This document shows, in pieces, positions 1-8,159 of a stretch of 64,000 nucleotides of DNA (the stretch's first letter is position 1; each line of letters starts with the position of its first letter). The notes beneath the pieces were generated by a model. The model was not told the DNA's origin. It did no database searches and saw only the letters and a list, made by a program, of their open reading frames with translations. Location of the stretch: positions 3,674,779 through 3,738,778 of the forward strand of contig NC_014145.1 in the NCBI RefSeq assembly GCF_000253115.1, read 5' to 3'. Origin of the DNA: Thiomonas arsenitoxydans. Lineage in GTDB: Bacteria > Pseudomonadota > Gammaproteobacteria > Burkholderiales > Burkholderiaceae_C. The position numbers and the translations under genes were made by a program.

Positions 1-460
1 CAGCCGAAAAATAGCCGTCCTGAATGTAAGTCACCTTCAAGCCGGGATGCGCGTCCATCATGTTGCGCGCACAGGCCTGTGCGATGCCCGGCTTGCCCCC
101 AATGAAAGCGAGCTCCAGCCCGGCTCGCGCTGCCCCGGCGCAGAGCAGCGGAAACAGATCGGTTCCGTTCACGTTGCCGCGTAGCGCAACACCCGCAACC
201 CGAGCAGCCAGTCGCATGCCGATACCGTCCGCATAAAGCAGATCGGCGTCATGAAGGATGTGCTCGTAGTCTGCCTCCGAGGCGGCGATGTTGACGCAGT
301 GCGCGTTGACGAAATACACCCGGCGTCCCTGCCTGCTTGACGCGGATTGCAACAGCGTTTCGGCCGCCAGCTCCAGAGTGGTGTTCTGGATGGACAGACC
401 AAAGAGTGACATCGCTCCGGGTGCTGCCGACGTCTGCGTGCGCGGAACGTCAGAGGACAT
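1..460 (-). CDS. WecG/TagA/CpsF-family glycosyltransferase, N-terminal part (runs off left edge)
   Basis: Translation of the minus strand from an ATG at 460 stays open to base 1, about 153 residues, so only the N-terminal part is present. Family landmarks are visible: a YFVNAHCVNIAAS segment near residue 48, DADLLYADGIGM near residue 70 (the conserved D-G-x-G acceptor region), GTDLFP, and FIGGKPGIAQA. Members of this family transfer an N-acetylmannosamine-type or glucose-type sugar to an undecaprenyl-diphosphate-linked saccharide at the inner membrane face. The start codon overlaps the stop of the upstream glycosyltransferase as TGATG, so it is translated within the exopolysaccharide operon. 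The donor and acceptor sugars cannot be told from sequence. Confidence 0.85.
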   Translation of the reverse strand, partial: MSSDVPRTQTSAAPGAMSLFGLSIQNTTLELAAETLLQSASSRQGRRVYFVNAHCVNIAASEADYEHILHDADLLYADGIGMRLAARVAGVALRGNVNGTDLFPLLCAGAARAGLELAFIGGKPGIAQACARNMMDAHPGLKVTYIQDGYFSA

Positions 461-1650
461 CACTCGCCCTCCCGAGCCGAGCGCACCCAGTTTCGTTCGC
501 GTCGCAGAAGGAAGCTGAGGTAGATCGGCACCTTCCAGAGGATATAAATCGGCACGCCGGCCAGTTCCCTGAAAGTCAGCAGATCGCGACCATGCCGAAG
601 CCATGCGGTGAAAATCGCCAGCCACAGCCCCGCACAAAGCGCCCAAGCCATCACTGCAGGCGCTGTCCAATGCAAAAGCCACCCGGCAAGGCTGGATAGC
701 GCAGCAACCGTAAGCGTCAACAGTGTCAACAGCGCCAAAGGTGGAATGCACAAGTCGGCGGCCAAGGCGAACAGTCCGAGGTTGGCCGAACGCAATCCTC
801 GCCAGAGCAGTTTCGGCGCCACGCTGACCATGCCGAGATGCCCATGCTCCCATCGCCTCCTCTGTGTCGTCACACCAGCAGCACTCTCGGGAAACGCGCT
901 GACCACCTCGGCTTGTGGCACGAATACGGGCGACGCCCGCATTTGCGCGAGGTCCAGCCCCAACTTGAGATCCTCGACGAGGTGGCCGCTGGCCAGATCA
1001 ACGCGATGGATCAGCGCCCAAGGAAAGGCCATACCACTTCCCATCAACTGACAAGGCAGGCCCATGCGGCGATAGCCCAATGGGCGCACTAGGTTTTTGA
1101 CCCGCCAGGCGAGCCCCGCAATCTTGATTTTCAGACCAGCGCCCGGCGGAAGCGCCATGCGGTAGTGCGCCTGCGCCGGGGCGCCCGCCTGCAACGCGGC
1201 GGAAGATAAGCAGATCATCGCACCGCGCCCGACCCTGCAATCTGCATCGACGATGACGACCACGTCCGGCGGGTTCGCGGCAAGGTGCTTCAGACCGAAA
1301 TCCAGGGCGTAGCCCTTGCCACGCCGCAGCGCATCCTGCCGCTCAACCACTTCGGCCCCGGCCGCACGGGCAAGCGCCGCCGTGTTGTCGCTGCAGTTGT
1401 CCGCCACCACCAGTACGCGATCCCCCGCACGCAACTCCTGCAGAACGCCCCGCACTGTCGAGTCGATGTTTCTGGCCTCGTCATGCGCCGGGACCAACAC
1501 GGCGATCTGCGCGTCCGCCTCCAAAGAAGGAGGTGGCGAGAGCCTTCCTCCTTTGAAACCAGCACTCAATATTTGCAGCAACAACAGCCCGATGGGCAAG
1601 GCCAGTGCCAGAATCACCAGCAGCAACAGGGCATACATCAGCGTCATCAT
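460..1650 (-). CDS. Membrane-associated glycosyltransferase family 2
   Basis: 396 residues. An N-terminal hydrophobic segment (about 1-30) precedes a GT-A domain beginning IAVLVPAHDEARNI. The nucleotide-sugar metal site is seen as VIVDADC (near residue 135), and a QRRRWEHG motif (near 265) matches the Q/RxxRW signature of processive GT2 enzymes. The C-terminal 120 residues are strongly hydrophobic and hold several likely membrane segments. This suggests polymer or repeat-unit synthesis at the inner membrane. It overlaps the upstream gene by 4 bases (ATGA) and the downstream one by TGATG, so it is in the middle of a coupled operon. Family assignment is firm; substrate unknown. Confidence 0.88.
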   Translation of the reverse strand: MMTLMYALLLLVILALALPIGLLLLQILSAGFKGGRLSPPPSLEADAQIAVLVPAHDEARNIDSTVRGVLQELRAGDRVLVVADNCSDNTAALARAAGAEVVERQDALRRGKGYALDFGLKHLAANPPDVVVIVDADCRVGRGAMICLSSAALQAGAPAQAHYRMALPPGAGLKIKIAGLAWRVKNLVRPLGYRRMGLPCQLMGSGMAFPWALIHRVDLASGHLVEDLKLGLDLAQMRASPVFVPQAEVVSAFPESAAGVTTQRRRWEHGHLGMVSVAPKLLWRGLRSANLGLFALAADLCIPPLALLTLLTLTVAALSSLAGWLLHWTAPAVMAWALCAGLWLAIFTAWLRHGRDLLTFRELAGVPIYILWKVPIYLSFLLRRERNWVRSAREGE

Positions 1651-2933
1651 GGCAAACTTCCCTGTTGCACCGGAAATCTTTGGAATAGCCGCCCAAGCCG
1701 CAGCGCCTCGACGTCGGCGTCATGCTTAGACATCACGACTTCGCGTGCATAGGCCCCCATGGCGTCGAGTCGCTCCGCGCTGGTGTGAAGACAGCGTTGC
1801 ATGGCGCGCGCCAGCGCGGCTGCATCCCCCGCAGGGCACAGCCAGCCGCTTTTTTCGTCCTCGACCAGCTCTGACATGGCGGCGACCTGCGTGGCGATGA
1901 CCGGGCGACTCAGCGCCATGGCCTCCATGACAACCACCGGCAACCCTTCGGCAAAGCTCGACAGCACCAGCGCCCTGGCCTGCAACAAATGCTGACGAAC
2001 TTCTGGGCTTCCAATCCAGCCGGTGATGACGACTCTTTCACGCAGGCCCATGCGGTTGATCGCAGCTTCGATTTCAGGGCGCAACTCGCCATCACCGGCC
2101 AGCGTCAGCGAGAAGTCCTCTCCTTCCGCCACCAGCAAGGCCGCCGCCTCCAGAAGCAGGAGGTGCCCTTTCTGCTCACTCAACCTGCCTACACAGACCA
2201 GTTGCCGACCGGTGTTGCATCGATTCGCCTGGCCGCCGTGAAAGCTCGTTTCGATGCCGCAGCGCACGACGTGAACCTTGTCCCAATGACGCGAACCGAC
2301 CCAGCGAAACAACTGGCTGCGACAGAACGAACTGATCGCCACGACAAAATCACTGTGCTCAATCTTCTCTTTCAGATGAATCCCCAGCGGCTTGTCGAAC
2401 TCCTCCGGCCCGTGCACCGTGAAACTGTAGGCCGGGCCGCCCAGCAGCCGCGCCAGAAAAACCACCTCAGCGGAGTTGGTTCCGAAATGCGCATGAATAT
2501 GCGTCGCTCCGGCCGCCTTCACCCAAAGCACGAGCTGGCAGGCTTCGACGAGATAGATCAAATGGTAGGGAAGGCCCCGCTCATTCAGCCTGGACATGCG
2601 CCCTGCCCATGCCAGGGCGCGAAGCATGCCCACGGGGTGCCGCAGCAAACTCTTGAACAAGGGCCCCGTCAGTCCACGCAATCCTCGCTGCAGTATGTAC
2701 TGGGTCTGGCTTCGCTCCACGCGATCCGCAGCATCCACCAGTTCGGCATCCCAGCCGCGCAAGGCGATGCGCTGCACCGAAATTCCTTGCCGTTCCAGCG
2801 CCTGAATCTCGCGCCGGATGAAGGTGTGGCTGACCTTGGGGTACTGGTTGATGAAATAGGCCACCTTCATTCCCGGCCTCATCGTGACGGCTCGCATTTC
2901 AGCTTGCATGGCCAGATCGCTCATTTCACACAT
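1647..2933 (-). CDS. Glycosyltransferase family 4 (GT-B fold, colanic-acid-type)
   Basis: 428 residues. The N-terminal half carries the acceptor-side Rossmann fold (FINQYPKVSHTFIRREI, then HIHAHFGTNSAEV and FTVHGPEEFDKP), typical of WcaL/ExoL-like enzymes. The C-terminal half has the donor site: CVGRLSEQKGHLLLLEA and an E-x7-E motif in SSFAEGLPVVVMEAMA. It probably adds a sugar to the lipid-linked repeat unit in the cytoplasm. The start is uncertain: ATGs at 2933, 2924 and about 2870 (MKVAYFINQ) are all possible, and the first overlaps the upstream acetyltransferase gene by 8 bases. Overlaps the next gene by ATGA. Confidence 0.88.
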   Translation of the reverse strand: MCEMSDLAMQAEMRAVTMRPGMKVAYFINQYPKVSHTFIRREIQALERQGISVQRIALRGWDAELVDAADRVERSQTQYILQRGLRGLTGPLFKSLLRHPVGMLRALAWAGRMSRLNERGLPYHLIYLVEACQLVLWVKAAGATHIHAHFGTNSAEVVFLARLLGGPAYSFTVHGPEEFDKPLGIHLKEKIEHSDFVVAISSFCRSQLFRWVGSRHWDKVHVVRCGIETSFHGGQANRCNTGRQLVCVGRLSEQKGHLLLLEAAALLVAEGEDFSLTLAGDGELRPEIEAAINRMGLRERVVITGWIGSPEVRQHLLQARALVLSSFAEGLPVVVMEAMALSRPVIATQVAAMSELVEDEKSGWLCPAGDAAALARAMQRCLHTSAERLDAMGAYAREVVMSKHDADVEALRLGRLFQRFPVQQGSLP

Positions 2934-3495
2934 CCGTCTGCCGCATTAACGGCGTTGGCACCACCACAAGACTGTGTGTACGCGCGTGCAGAGGCCGGGC
3001 CGGTACGCCGGCCACCGTCACGCCCGCGGCCACATCGTGCAGCACGACTGACATCGCCCCCACCCGGCAGCCCGAGTGGAGCACAACGCCCCCGAGCACC
3101 TGCGCGTAGGCGCCCAGTTCCACATCGTCTTCCAGCACAGGCACGGGCCCGCCCTCGGTCTTGTTGCCGATGGTCACGCCCTGCCGCAAGGTGCACGCCC
3201 GCCCCATCCTGACACCGGGGTGAATGAAGATGCCGCCGAAATGGAAGATGCGCAGACCGCCGCCAATCACCGCTTCTTTCGGCAGACTGATGCCGGTCCA
3301 GGTTTCGACAAAGCGGAACATCAGCCAATAGAGATGGGTTCGGATGCGCTTGCCCAAGCCGTGCGGCAGCGCGTCCACCCGGCGGCCGTAGCGATACACC
3401 CAGATTGCCCAGATGGATTGCTCCTTGAAGAACGGCCGCGCCATGCCAAGCCGCAGCAGGTCCTGCTGCCAGTCGGGGTCGTGTTTGCGCCGCAT
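2926..3495 (-). CDS. Serine O-acetyltransferase-like hexapeptide-repeat acyltransferase
   Basis: 189 residues from the ATG at 3495, chosen because a GGAGG Shine-Dalgarno lies 8 bases upstream and the codon overlaps the previous stop as TGATG; an in-frame ATG at 3507 is the alternative. The C-terminal two-thirds is a left-handed beta-helix with hexapeptide repeats (GGGLRIFHFGGIFIHPGVRMG, then QGVTIGN and ELGAYAQVLGGVVL), as in CysE. Embedded in the EPS operon, it more likely O-acetylates a sugar of the repeat unit than makes O-acetylserine, which is inference. The catalytic His of the family is probably the one in FHFGGIFIH (about residues 85-92). Confidence 0.8.
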   Translation of the reverse strand: MRRKHDPDWQQDLLRLGMARPFFKEQSIWAIWVYRYGRRVDALPHGLGKRIRTHLYWLMFRFVETWTGISLPKEAVIGGGLRIFHFGGIFIHPGVRMGRACTLRQGVTIGNKTEGGPVPVLEDDVELGAYAQVLGGVVLHSGCRVGAMSVVLHDVAAGVTVAGVPARPLHARTHSLVVVPTPLMRQTDV

Positions 3496-4967
3496 CACCG
3501 CCTCCACCGCATCATGGGGTCAAACGCGGATCGCTCGAATGTCGACATGCGTTTGATCGGTTGCGTGGTTGCAGCTTGCGCGGTGCGATGGAAATGCAGG
3601 CTGATTCCGGCGCCGAGGACAAACCACAGATACCAGTTGTAGACCAGGTAGTCGAGCATGTTGTCCGAGACCGAGACCAGCGCGAACTCCAGCACCAGCA
3701 TCAGCAGTAAAAATCCCTCCACGCGATCCGTCTTGCGCACGCTTGCAGCGAGCGCGCCCGTGCCAATCAGCAACCAGACGAAGCCAGCCAGCCCCGCTAG
3801 TCCGCCGTCGAAGAACACCTGCATGTAGACGTTGTGTGCGGGTGGGCCTACACCGTTGGCCAAGGGGTAGAACAGCCGCGAGTAGAACTCATAGGACTCC
3901 TTGCCGTAGCCGAACAGGTAGTGCTGCGGCTGCATGAAGTGCAGCGCGGCTGCCCACATCTCCTTGCGCCATGCGAAGGAGTTGAGCGGCTGGTAATACA
4001 TGCCGCTGTTGCCGGTGTTCAGCTCGGAGATGCGCTCGCGGACTTCGGGCAGCAACAAAGAGGCCAATCCGGCCAGAATCAGCAGCGGCAACAGCTTGCG
4101 CTCCATCACCAGGCTGTAGGCAAGGAAGAAGAACGCCATCGCGCCCCAGGCGCTGCGTGTCTTGGTGGTCACCAGCAGGAACAGCAGCAGCAAGATGTAG
4201 AGCGGCAGCAACCGGCGCACTCGTAGGCCGACGGTCAGGAGACCGCCGCGCCACACCACGAACAGCAGCGAAATCTGGAGTACCAGATAGAAGGCAAAGA
4301 TGTTGGGGTGGGAAAAGGTGCTGTCGATACGCATCCCCACCTCGGCGTCGTAAAAGCCCTGGTGGGTGGCGATTTGGTAGAAGCCGTAGAGCAGGGGGCC
4401 AATGCTCGAGAGCAGCACGGCCCGTATCCAAAGGTCGTGGCTGGCCTTGTCGCGCACATACACAAAGGCGAGCAGGAAGATGGCGGCGTTGGACAGGAGA
4501 GCGAGGTCGTTCTTGATGCCTGGCACCAGCCGCGGCGTGATGGCGAGCGTCCCGACCATGACGATGAGCAGTGGCAGCCAGGTCTGCCCCATCAGCCGCA
4601 TCACCGGAATGCGGCGGCGGTTGAATAGCTCCACGGCGATGAGGCCGATGATGAGGCCGTTGAGCAGACCGCCCAGACCGATGGCTGCGCCGCCGCCACC
4701 GATCTTGGTCATATTGAGCATCGGGTCGAGGTTGGCGCGGAACAGGATGATGAGCAGCAGCAGGGTTTCGCGCGCATAAACGAACAGCAGCCCGAGGATG
4801 AAGGCCGCGGGCAATGCAATCATCAGCGCCTTGTGCCCGCGGTCGTCCAGTGCGAGCTTGGCAGCGGCAAAACCCGCCAGCAGCGCCAGGGCGATTCCCC
4901 CCAGAATGGTCAACGCCATCAGCGCGCGCTGGCGGCTGGCGGCGGTGAAATCGAAGGGCAGTGTCAT
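3495..4967 (-). CDS. O-antigen ligase/polymerase family membrane protein (Wzy-like)
   Basis: 490 residues with roughly 11-12 hydrophobic helices and one large periplasmic loop (about residues 310-400) containing the O-antigen ligase region: NSFAWRKEMWAAALHFM, LFGYGKESYEFYSRL, and the hallmark HNVYMQVFFDGGLAG. Family members polymerise or ligate undecaprenyl-linked oligosaccharides on the periplasmic face of the inner membrane. In this locus it would be the EPS polymerase partner of the flippase at 9389-10864 and the chain-length proteins. It lies 15 bases downstream of the EpsG-like gene. Whether it is polymerase (Wzy) or ligase (WaaL) cannot be decided from sequence. Confidence 0.85.
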   Translation of the reverse strand: MTLPFDFTAASRQRALMALTILGGIALALLAGFAAAKLALDDRGHKALMIALPAAFILGLLFVYARETLLLLIILFRANLDPMLNMTKIGGGGAAIGLGGLLNGLIIGLIAVELFNRRRIPVMRLMGQTWLPLLIVMVGTLAITPRLVPGIKNDLALLSNAAIFLLAFVYVRDKASHDLWIRAVLLSSIGPLLYGFYQIATHQGFYDAEVGMRIDSTFSHPNIFAFYLVLQISLLFVVWRGGLLTVGLRVRRLLPLYILLLLFLLVTTKTRSAWGAMAFFFLAYSLVMERKLLPLLILAGLASLLLPEVRERISELNTGNSGMYYQPLNSFAWRKEMWAAALHFMQPQHYLFGYGKESYEFYSRLFYPLANGVGPPAHNVYMQVFFDGGLAGLAGFVWLLIGTGALAASVRKTDRVEGFLLLMLVLEFALVSVSDNMLDYLVYNWYLWFVLGAGISLHFHRTAQAATTQPIKRMSTFERSAFDPMMRWRR

Positions 4968-4982
4968 GGTCTGCCAATCGGC

Positions 4983-5960
4983 TCAGCGCTGGTTGAGCAC
5001 GCCGCCCACCAGAGTCAGGCCCGCATTGTGAAGGGCCGTCGCCGTGCCGCGCACTTCTGCGGCGCTGCTGAGGTGCTGATCAACCATGAGCAGGGCTCCT
5101 TCAGTTGCGGCGCAGACGGGCAATATCTCGGCGAGATTGCCGGGGGCGGTGTTGACCAGAACGACATCGAATTGCTCGGCGCTCTGCCTCAACAGGCTGA
5201 AAAAGCTCGGCCGCGCCAGCAACTCGGCGGGGTTGGGCGGTTGTGTGCCCGCACCCAGCACCGTGAGCCCGAGCAACGGCCCGATGCGCACGGCGGCCGT
5301 GGCGTCGGCACGCCCGATCAGCACATCTGACAGGCCGGCCCGCGCTGGCAGGTTGAACAAGCCCTGCAACAGGGGGCGACGCAGGTTGGCGTCGATCAGC
5401 AGGGTGCGCTCACCCAGCTGGGAAAAGACAACGGCCAGATTGGCGGCGAGATTGCTCATCGTCCCCGACGATCCGGTTCCGACTAGCGCCAGGCAACGCT
5501 GCCCGGTGCCAAACCAGCGCAGCATGAGCTGGCTGCGCAGCGCGCGCAATTGCTCGACCTGGGGCGTGAACGGCTGATACGCGGCCACCAGTTCATCGCT
5601 GAATCCGCTGGCCCCGGGGGCTAGGTAGGGGTAGTCAAACTGCCGGGCCAGGGCGAGGAGGATGTCCTGCTCGCTCACCAGGCCGAGGCGAACTGCGGCG
5701 TCGCCGAAACGCAGGTTCTCGGCTTTCTGCAGTCGCAGCACGCGCTCGGCATCTGCCGCGCTGAGCTTGCCTGAATCGAGCAGGAGCTGGCCGAGCTTGA
5801 GGTCGCGCGAGGGATCGGCGGGAAGCTCAGGCCGTGGGACGGCACCAGCGGGCGGGGCGGCACGCAGCAGCGTGCCCTCCAGTTCGCGCACATCTGCGCG
5901 CCGGGCCAGACGCACCGGAATCGGATCGACACGAGCGGGAATGTCCATGGCGGAGCCCAT
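4983..5960 (-). CDS. epsG: EpsG-like chain-length control protein: MshEN domain plus degenerate BY-kinase domain
   Basis: 325 residues. Residues about 50-115 form a MshEN (GspE N-terminal) domain with two repeats, KLGQLLLDSGKLSAADAERV and RFGDAAVRLGLVSEQDILLA, each continuing to a Gln. The rest resembles the cytoplasmic tyrosine autokinase partner of Wzc-type systems (NLAANLAVVFSQLGERTLLI). The nucleotide-binding motifs look broken: the P-loop position reads GTGSSGTMSN without lysine, Walker A' is LLIDANLRRP (Asp to Asn) and Walker B is VVLVNTAPGN (Asp to Asn). There is no C-terminal tyrosine cluster. It starts as TGATG on the epsF stop. I infer a scaffold or sensor partner of EpsF rather than an active kinase. 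Confidence 0.82.
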   Translation of the reverse strand: MGSAMDIPARVDPIPVRLARRADVRELEGTLLRAAPPAGAVPRPELPADPSRDLKLGQLLLDSGKLSAADAERVLRLQKAENLRFGDAAVRLGLVSEQDILLALARQFDYPYLAPGASGFSDELVAAYQPFTPQVEQLRALRSQLMLRWFGTGQRCLALVGTGSSGTMSNLAANLAVVFSQLGERTLLIDANLRRPLLQGLFNLPARAGLSDVLIGRADATAAVRIGPLLGLTVLGAGTQPPNPAELLARPSFFSLLRQSAEQFDVVLVNTAPGNLAEILPVCAATEGALLMVDQHLSSAAEVRGTATALHNAGLTLVGGVLNQR

Positions 5961-7318
5961 CAGCGCAGCAAAAGGGGGCGGATCTGCACGGCGCCTAACA
6001 GCGGGGCGCCGGTGAGGTCGATGACTTCCTGCATCGATCGCACCCTGCGTTGCAACTGTTCCAGCAGCAGAGCCAGGGAAATGCCGAGAATGAGGCCGAG
6101 CGCCGCGCCCAGCGCCACGCTGATCAAGGCGCGCGGTCCCGATGGAGCAAGAGGCGGCACGGCACGGCTCAACACGGTGATATCGGTCTGGTCCGACTTG
6201 GACAGCATTTGGCTTTGTTGGTAGCTGCGCAGTGTCGCGTCGTACAGCTTCTGCGCGTTGGCGGCCTGCTGCACCAGGAACTGGCCTTCCGCCTTGAGGG
6301 TGTTGTCGGAGATGAGGCGCTGCTGCTGCGCACGCACCGCAGCCTGCATGTCGGCCATGCTCTGGCGCGAGACCTGCGCGGTGCTTTGCACCGTGCTTTG
6401 CATGGTGGCAATCTGCTGCTCCAGCTTGGACTGCAGGCTGGAGGCCTCGGCTCGCGCTGCGATGTATTGCGGGTTATTCGGACCTTCGGTTTGTGCGAGC
6501 TGGCTGAGCCGGGCCTGCGCCAGTGCCAGACTAGTCTTGAGCGACTGCACCACTGGGTCACGCATGATTTCGGCGCTACTGTTGGCGGCGATCTGGGCGC
6601 GCGATGTGTCGGCATAGTTCAGCGCCGCGGCGGCTGCCTGCTGCGCGGCCAGCGCCTGCAGCGGCGCCGCCGCCTGCGGGTCTTGTTCGGTGAGGAGGAC
6701 ACCGTGCTGTTTCTGATACGCCACCAGCCGTGCCTGCGCCCGCTCGGCCTCGGCCTGCTGCGCCTTGAGCTGCGCCGCATACCACTGAGCGGTGCGTTCG
6801 GCTGGCTGGGTGCGCAGCGCCAGATTAGTCTGCAGATAGGCATCGAGGAAGGCATTGGCCACACGCGCAGCCTGCTCAGGCTGACCCGCCGTGTAGCTCA
6901 TCGAGATAATGTTGTCTCGGTCGGTGGCGCCCACTTTGAACTTGGACAGCAGGCTTTGCGCGATCCACTCGCGCAGGCTGCCCGCTCCAGGCGTGAGCTT
7001 GGCGGCCACTGCGGCGTACTGCGCCTTCCAGCTTGGATCATCTGCGAGGTGCAGGGCGTCGACCACCTGAAGCGCGGTTGTTCGGTTGGTCAAGATCATG
7101 GTCTGGGTGTTGAGATAGGCTGGAATCAGCATGCCCTGCATCTGCGCCCCGGTGACAGGGTTGACGTACTGGCTGTTGACCACGACTTGCGCAGTAGCGA
7201 CGTAATGCTTTGGCAGCAGCTTCGTGGTGACGCCGGCCGTGGTCGCCGCAATGAAGGCTAACGCGGCGATGACCAGCCAGCGTGCACGCAAGGTAAGCAT
7301 CAATCCCTGAAGGTCCAT
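5960..7318 (-). CDS. epsF: Chain-length determinant protein EpsF (Wzz/PCP family)
   Basis: 452 residues. A first membrane helix at about 12-32 (RWLVIAALAFIAATTAG) and a last one near 405-430 flank a large periplasmic region with long coiled-coil stretches rich in Ala, Gln and Glu (about 165-390). VVVNSQYVNPVTGAQMQG and the proline-rich segment before the last helix (AVPPLAPSGPRALIS) are typical of polysaccharide copolymerases of the EpsF subfamily. It should control EPS chain length and couple the polymerase to the outer-membrane exporter. It has a clear AGGAG ribosome site. No cytoplasmic kinase domain is fused; that role falls to the adjacent EpsG-like protein. Confidence 0.9.
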   Translation of the reverse strand: MDLQGLMLTLRARWLVIAALAFIAATTAGVTTKLLPKHYVATAQVVVNSQYVNPVTGAQMQGMLIPAYLNTQTMILTNRTTALQVVDALHLADDPSWKAQYAAVAAKLTPGAGSLREWIAQSLLSKFKVGATDRDNIISMSYTAGQPEQAARVANAFLDAYLQTNLALRTQPAERTAQWYAAQLKAQQAEAERAQARLVAYQKQHGVLLTEQDPQAAAPLQALAAQQAAAAALNYADTSRAQIAANSSAEIMRDPVVQSLKTSLALAQARLSQLAQTEGPNNPQYIAARAEASSLQSKLEQQIATMQSTVQSTAQVSRQSMADMQAAVRAQQQRLISDNTLKAEGQFLVQQAANAQKLYDATLRSYQQSQMLSKSDQTDITVLSRAVPPLAPSGPRALISVALGAALGLILGISLALLLEQLQRRVRSMQEVIDLTGAPLLGAVQIRPLLLR

Positions 7319-7326
7319 GACAGCTC

Positions 7327-8121
7327 CTAAAACAGGCTTTGCCCGATGTCGATCACGTCGTCTGCGCGGATCGGCGTATCGGCACCGGCGCCGCGCTGCA
7401 CCGCTGTCTTGTCGCCTTCGCCGGCGCGGTGAATGGAAGCGCCGCTGAGCGTGCCACGGCGCGTGAGCCCGCCGCCCAGCGCCACGGCCTGCAGCAGCGT
7501 CATGCCTGGCGCCAGGCGGTAGGCCCCGGGTTTGTTGACCTCGCCTTCGATGTAGAACACTGGCGCCTGCGGGACGTAGAGCACATCACCCGCGCTGACC
7601 ACCGGGTCGGGCGCAGAGCCCCCTGCAAACAGGGCGTCAAGGCGGATCGTGGTGTCGGTGCGCTTGCCATCTTGCGAGCGCTGCAGGATGACGCTGTCCG
7701 CCCCGGTCGGGCCGATGCCTCCGGCCTGCGCCAGCAGATCGGTGACGCGGCTGCCACTATCGAGCACAAACTTGCCTGGCTTGTTCACGGCGCCGAGCAC
7801 CACGGCCTGCTGGCTGAAGTATTTGTCCACCAGTAGGTTGACGTAGGGCTTGAGGATGAAGCCGCCCTCCTTCAGGCGTGCCGCCACCGCCTTGCTCGCC
7901 GCCGTGGCACTCAGACCGCCCACCGGCACATAGCCCAATAGCGGCAGCACCACTTGACCCTGCGCATCCACCTGCACCGCGGGCACCTGCAGTTCGGGGT
8001 GGCCGTAAACGGTCACGCTGACAATGTCTCCGGGGCCAAGCAGATACTCACCAGCCTGCGCGCGCGCGGCAAGCAGGACGATCAGAGCGATGAACAGAGC
8101 GAACAAAGGGCGGAAGCGCAT
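7327..8121 (-). CDS. epsE: Polysaccharide export protein EpsE (Wza-like OPX)
   Basis: 264 residues from the ATG at 8121, which gives a clean Sec signal peptide (MRFRPLFALFIALIVLLAAR, cleavage near AQA-GEY). An ATG at 8163 overlapping the epsL stop is possible but adds 14 non-signal residues. The mature protein begins with the Poly_export motif EYLLGPGDIVSVTVYGH followed by SLBB domains (AVNKPGKFVL and GEVNKPGAYRL). No lipobox cysteine is visible, unlike E. coli Wza. It probably forms the periplasmic/outer-membrane part of the EPS secretion channel with EpsF. 8 bases separate it from epsF. Confidence 0.9.
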   Translation of the reverse strand: MRFRPLFALFIALIVLLAARAQAGEYLLGPGDIVSVTVYGHPELQVPAVQVDAQGQVVLPLLGYVPVGGLSATAASKAVAARLKEGGFILKPYVNLLVDKYFSQQAVVLGAVNKPGKFVLDSGSRVTDLLAQAGGIGPTGADSVILQRSQDGKRTDTTIRLDALFAGGSAPDPVVSAGDVLYVPQAPVFYIEGEVNKPGAYRLAPGMTLLQAVALGGGLTRRGTLSGASIHRAGEGDKTAVQRGAGADTPIRADDVIDIGQSLF

Positions 8122-8159
8122 GGCGGTTCGGTCTCCGTAGCGGGTTAGATCAGAATGGG

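Noticed and set aside
6050..7261. 403-codon plus-strand ORF
   Set aside because: Antisense to epsF; Leu/Arg/Gly-rich with no signal or domain. Typical mirror ORF in high-GC DNA.
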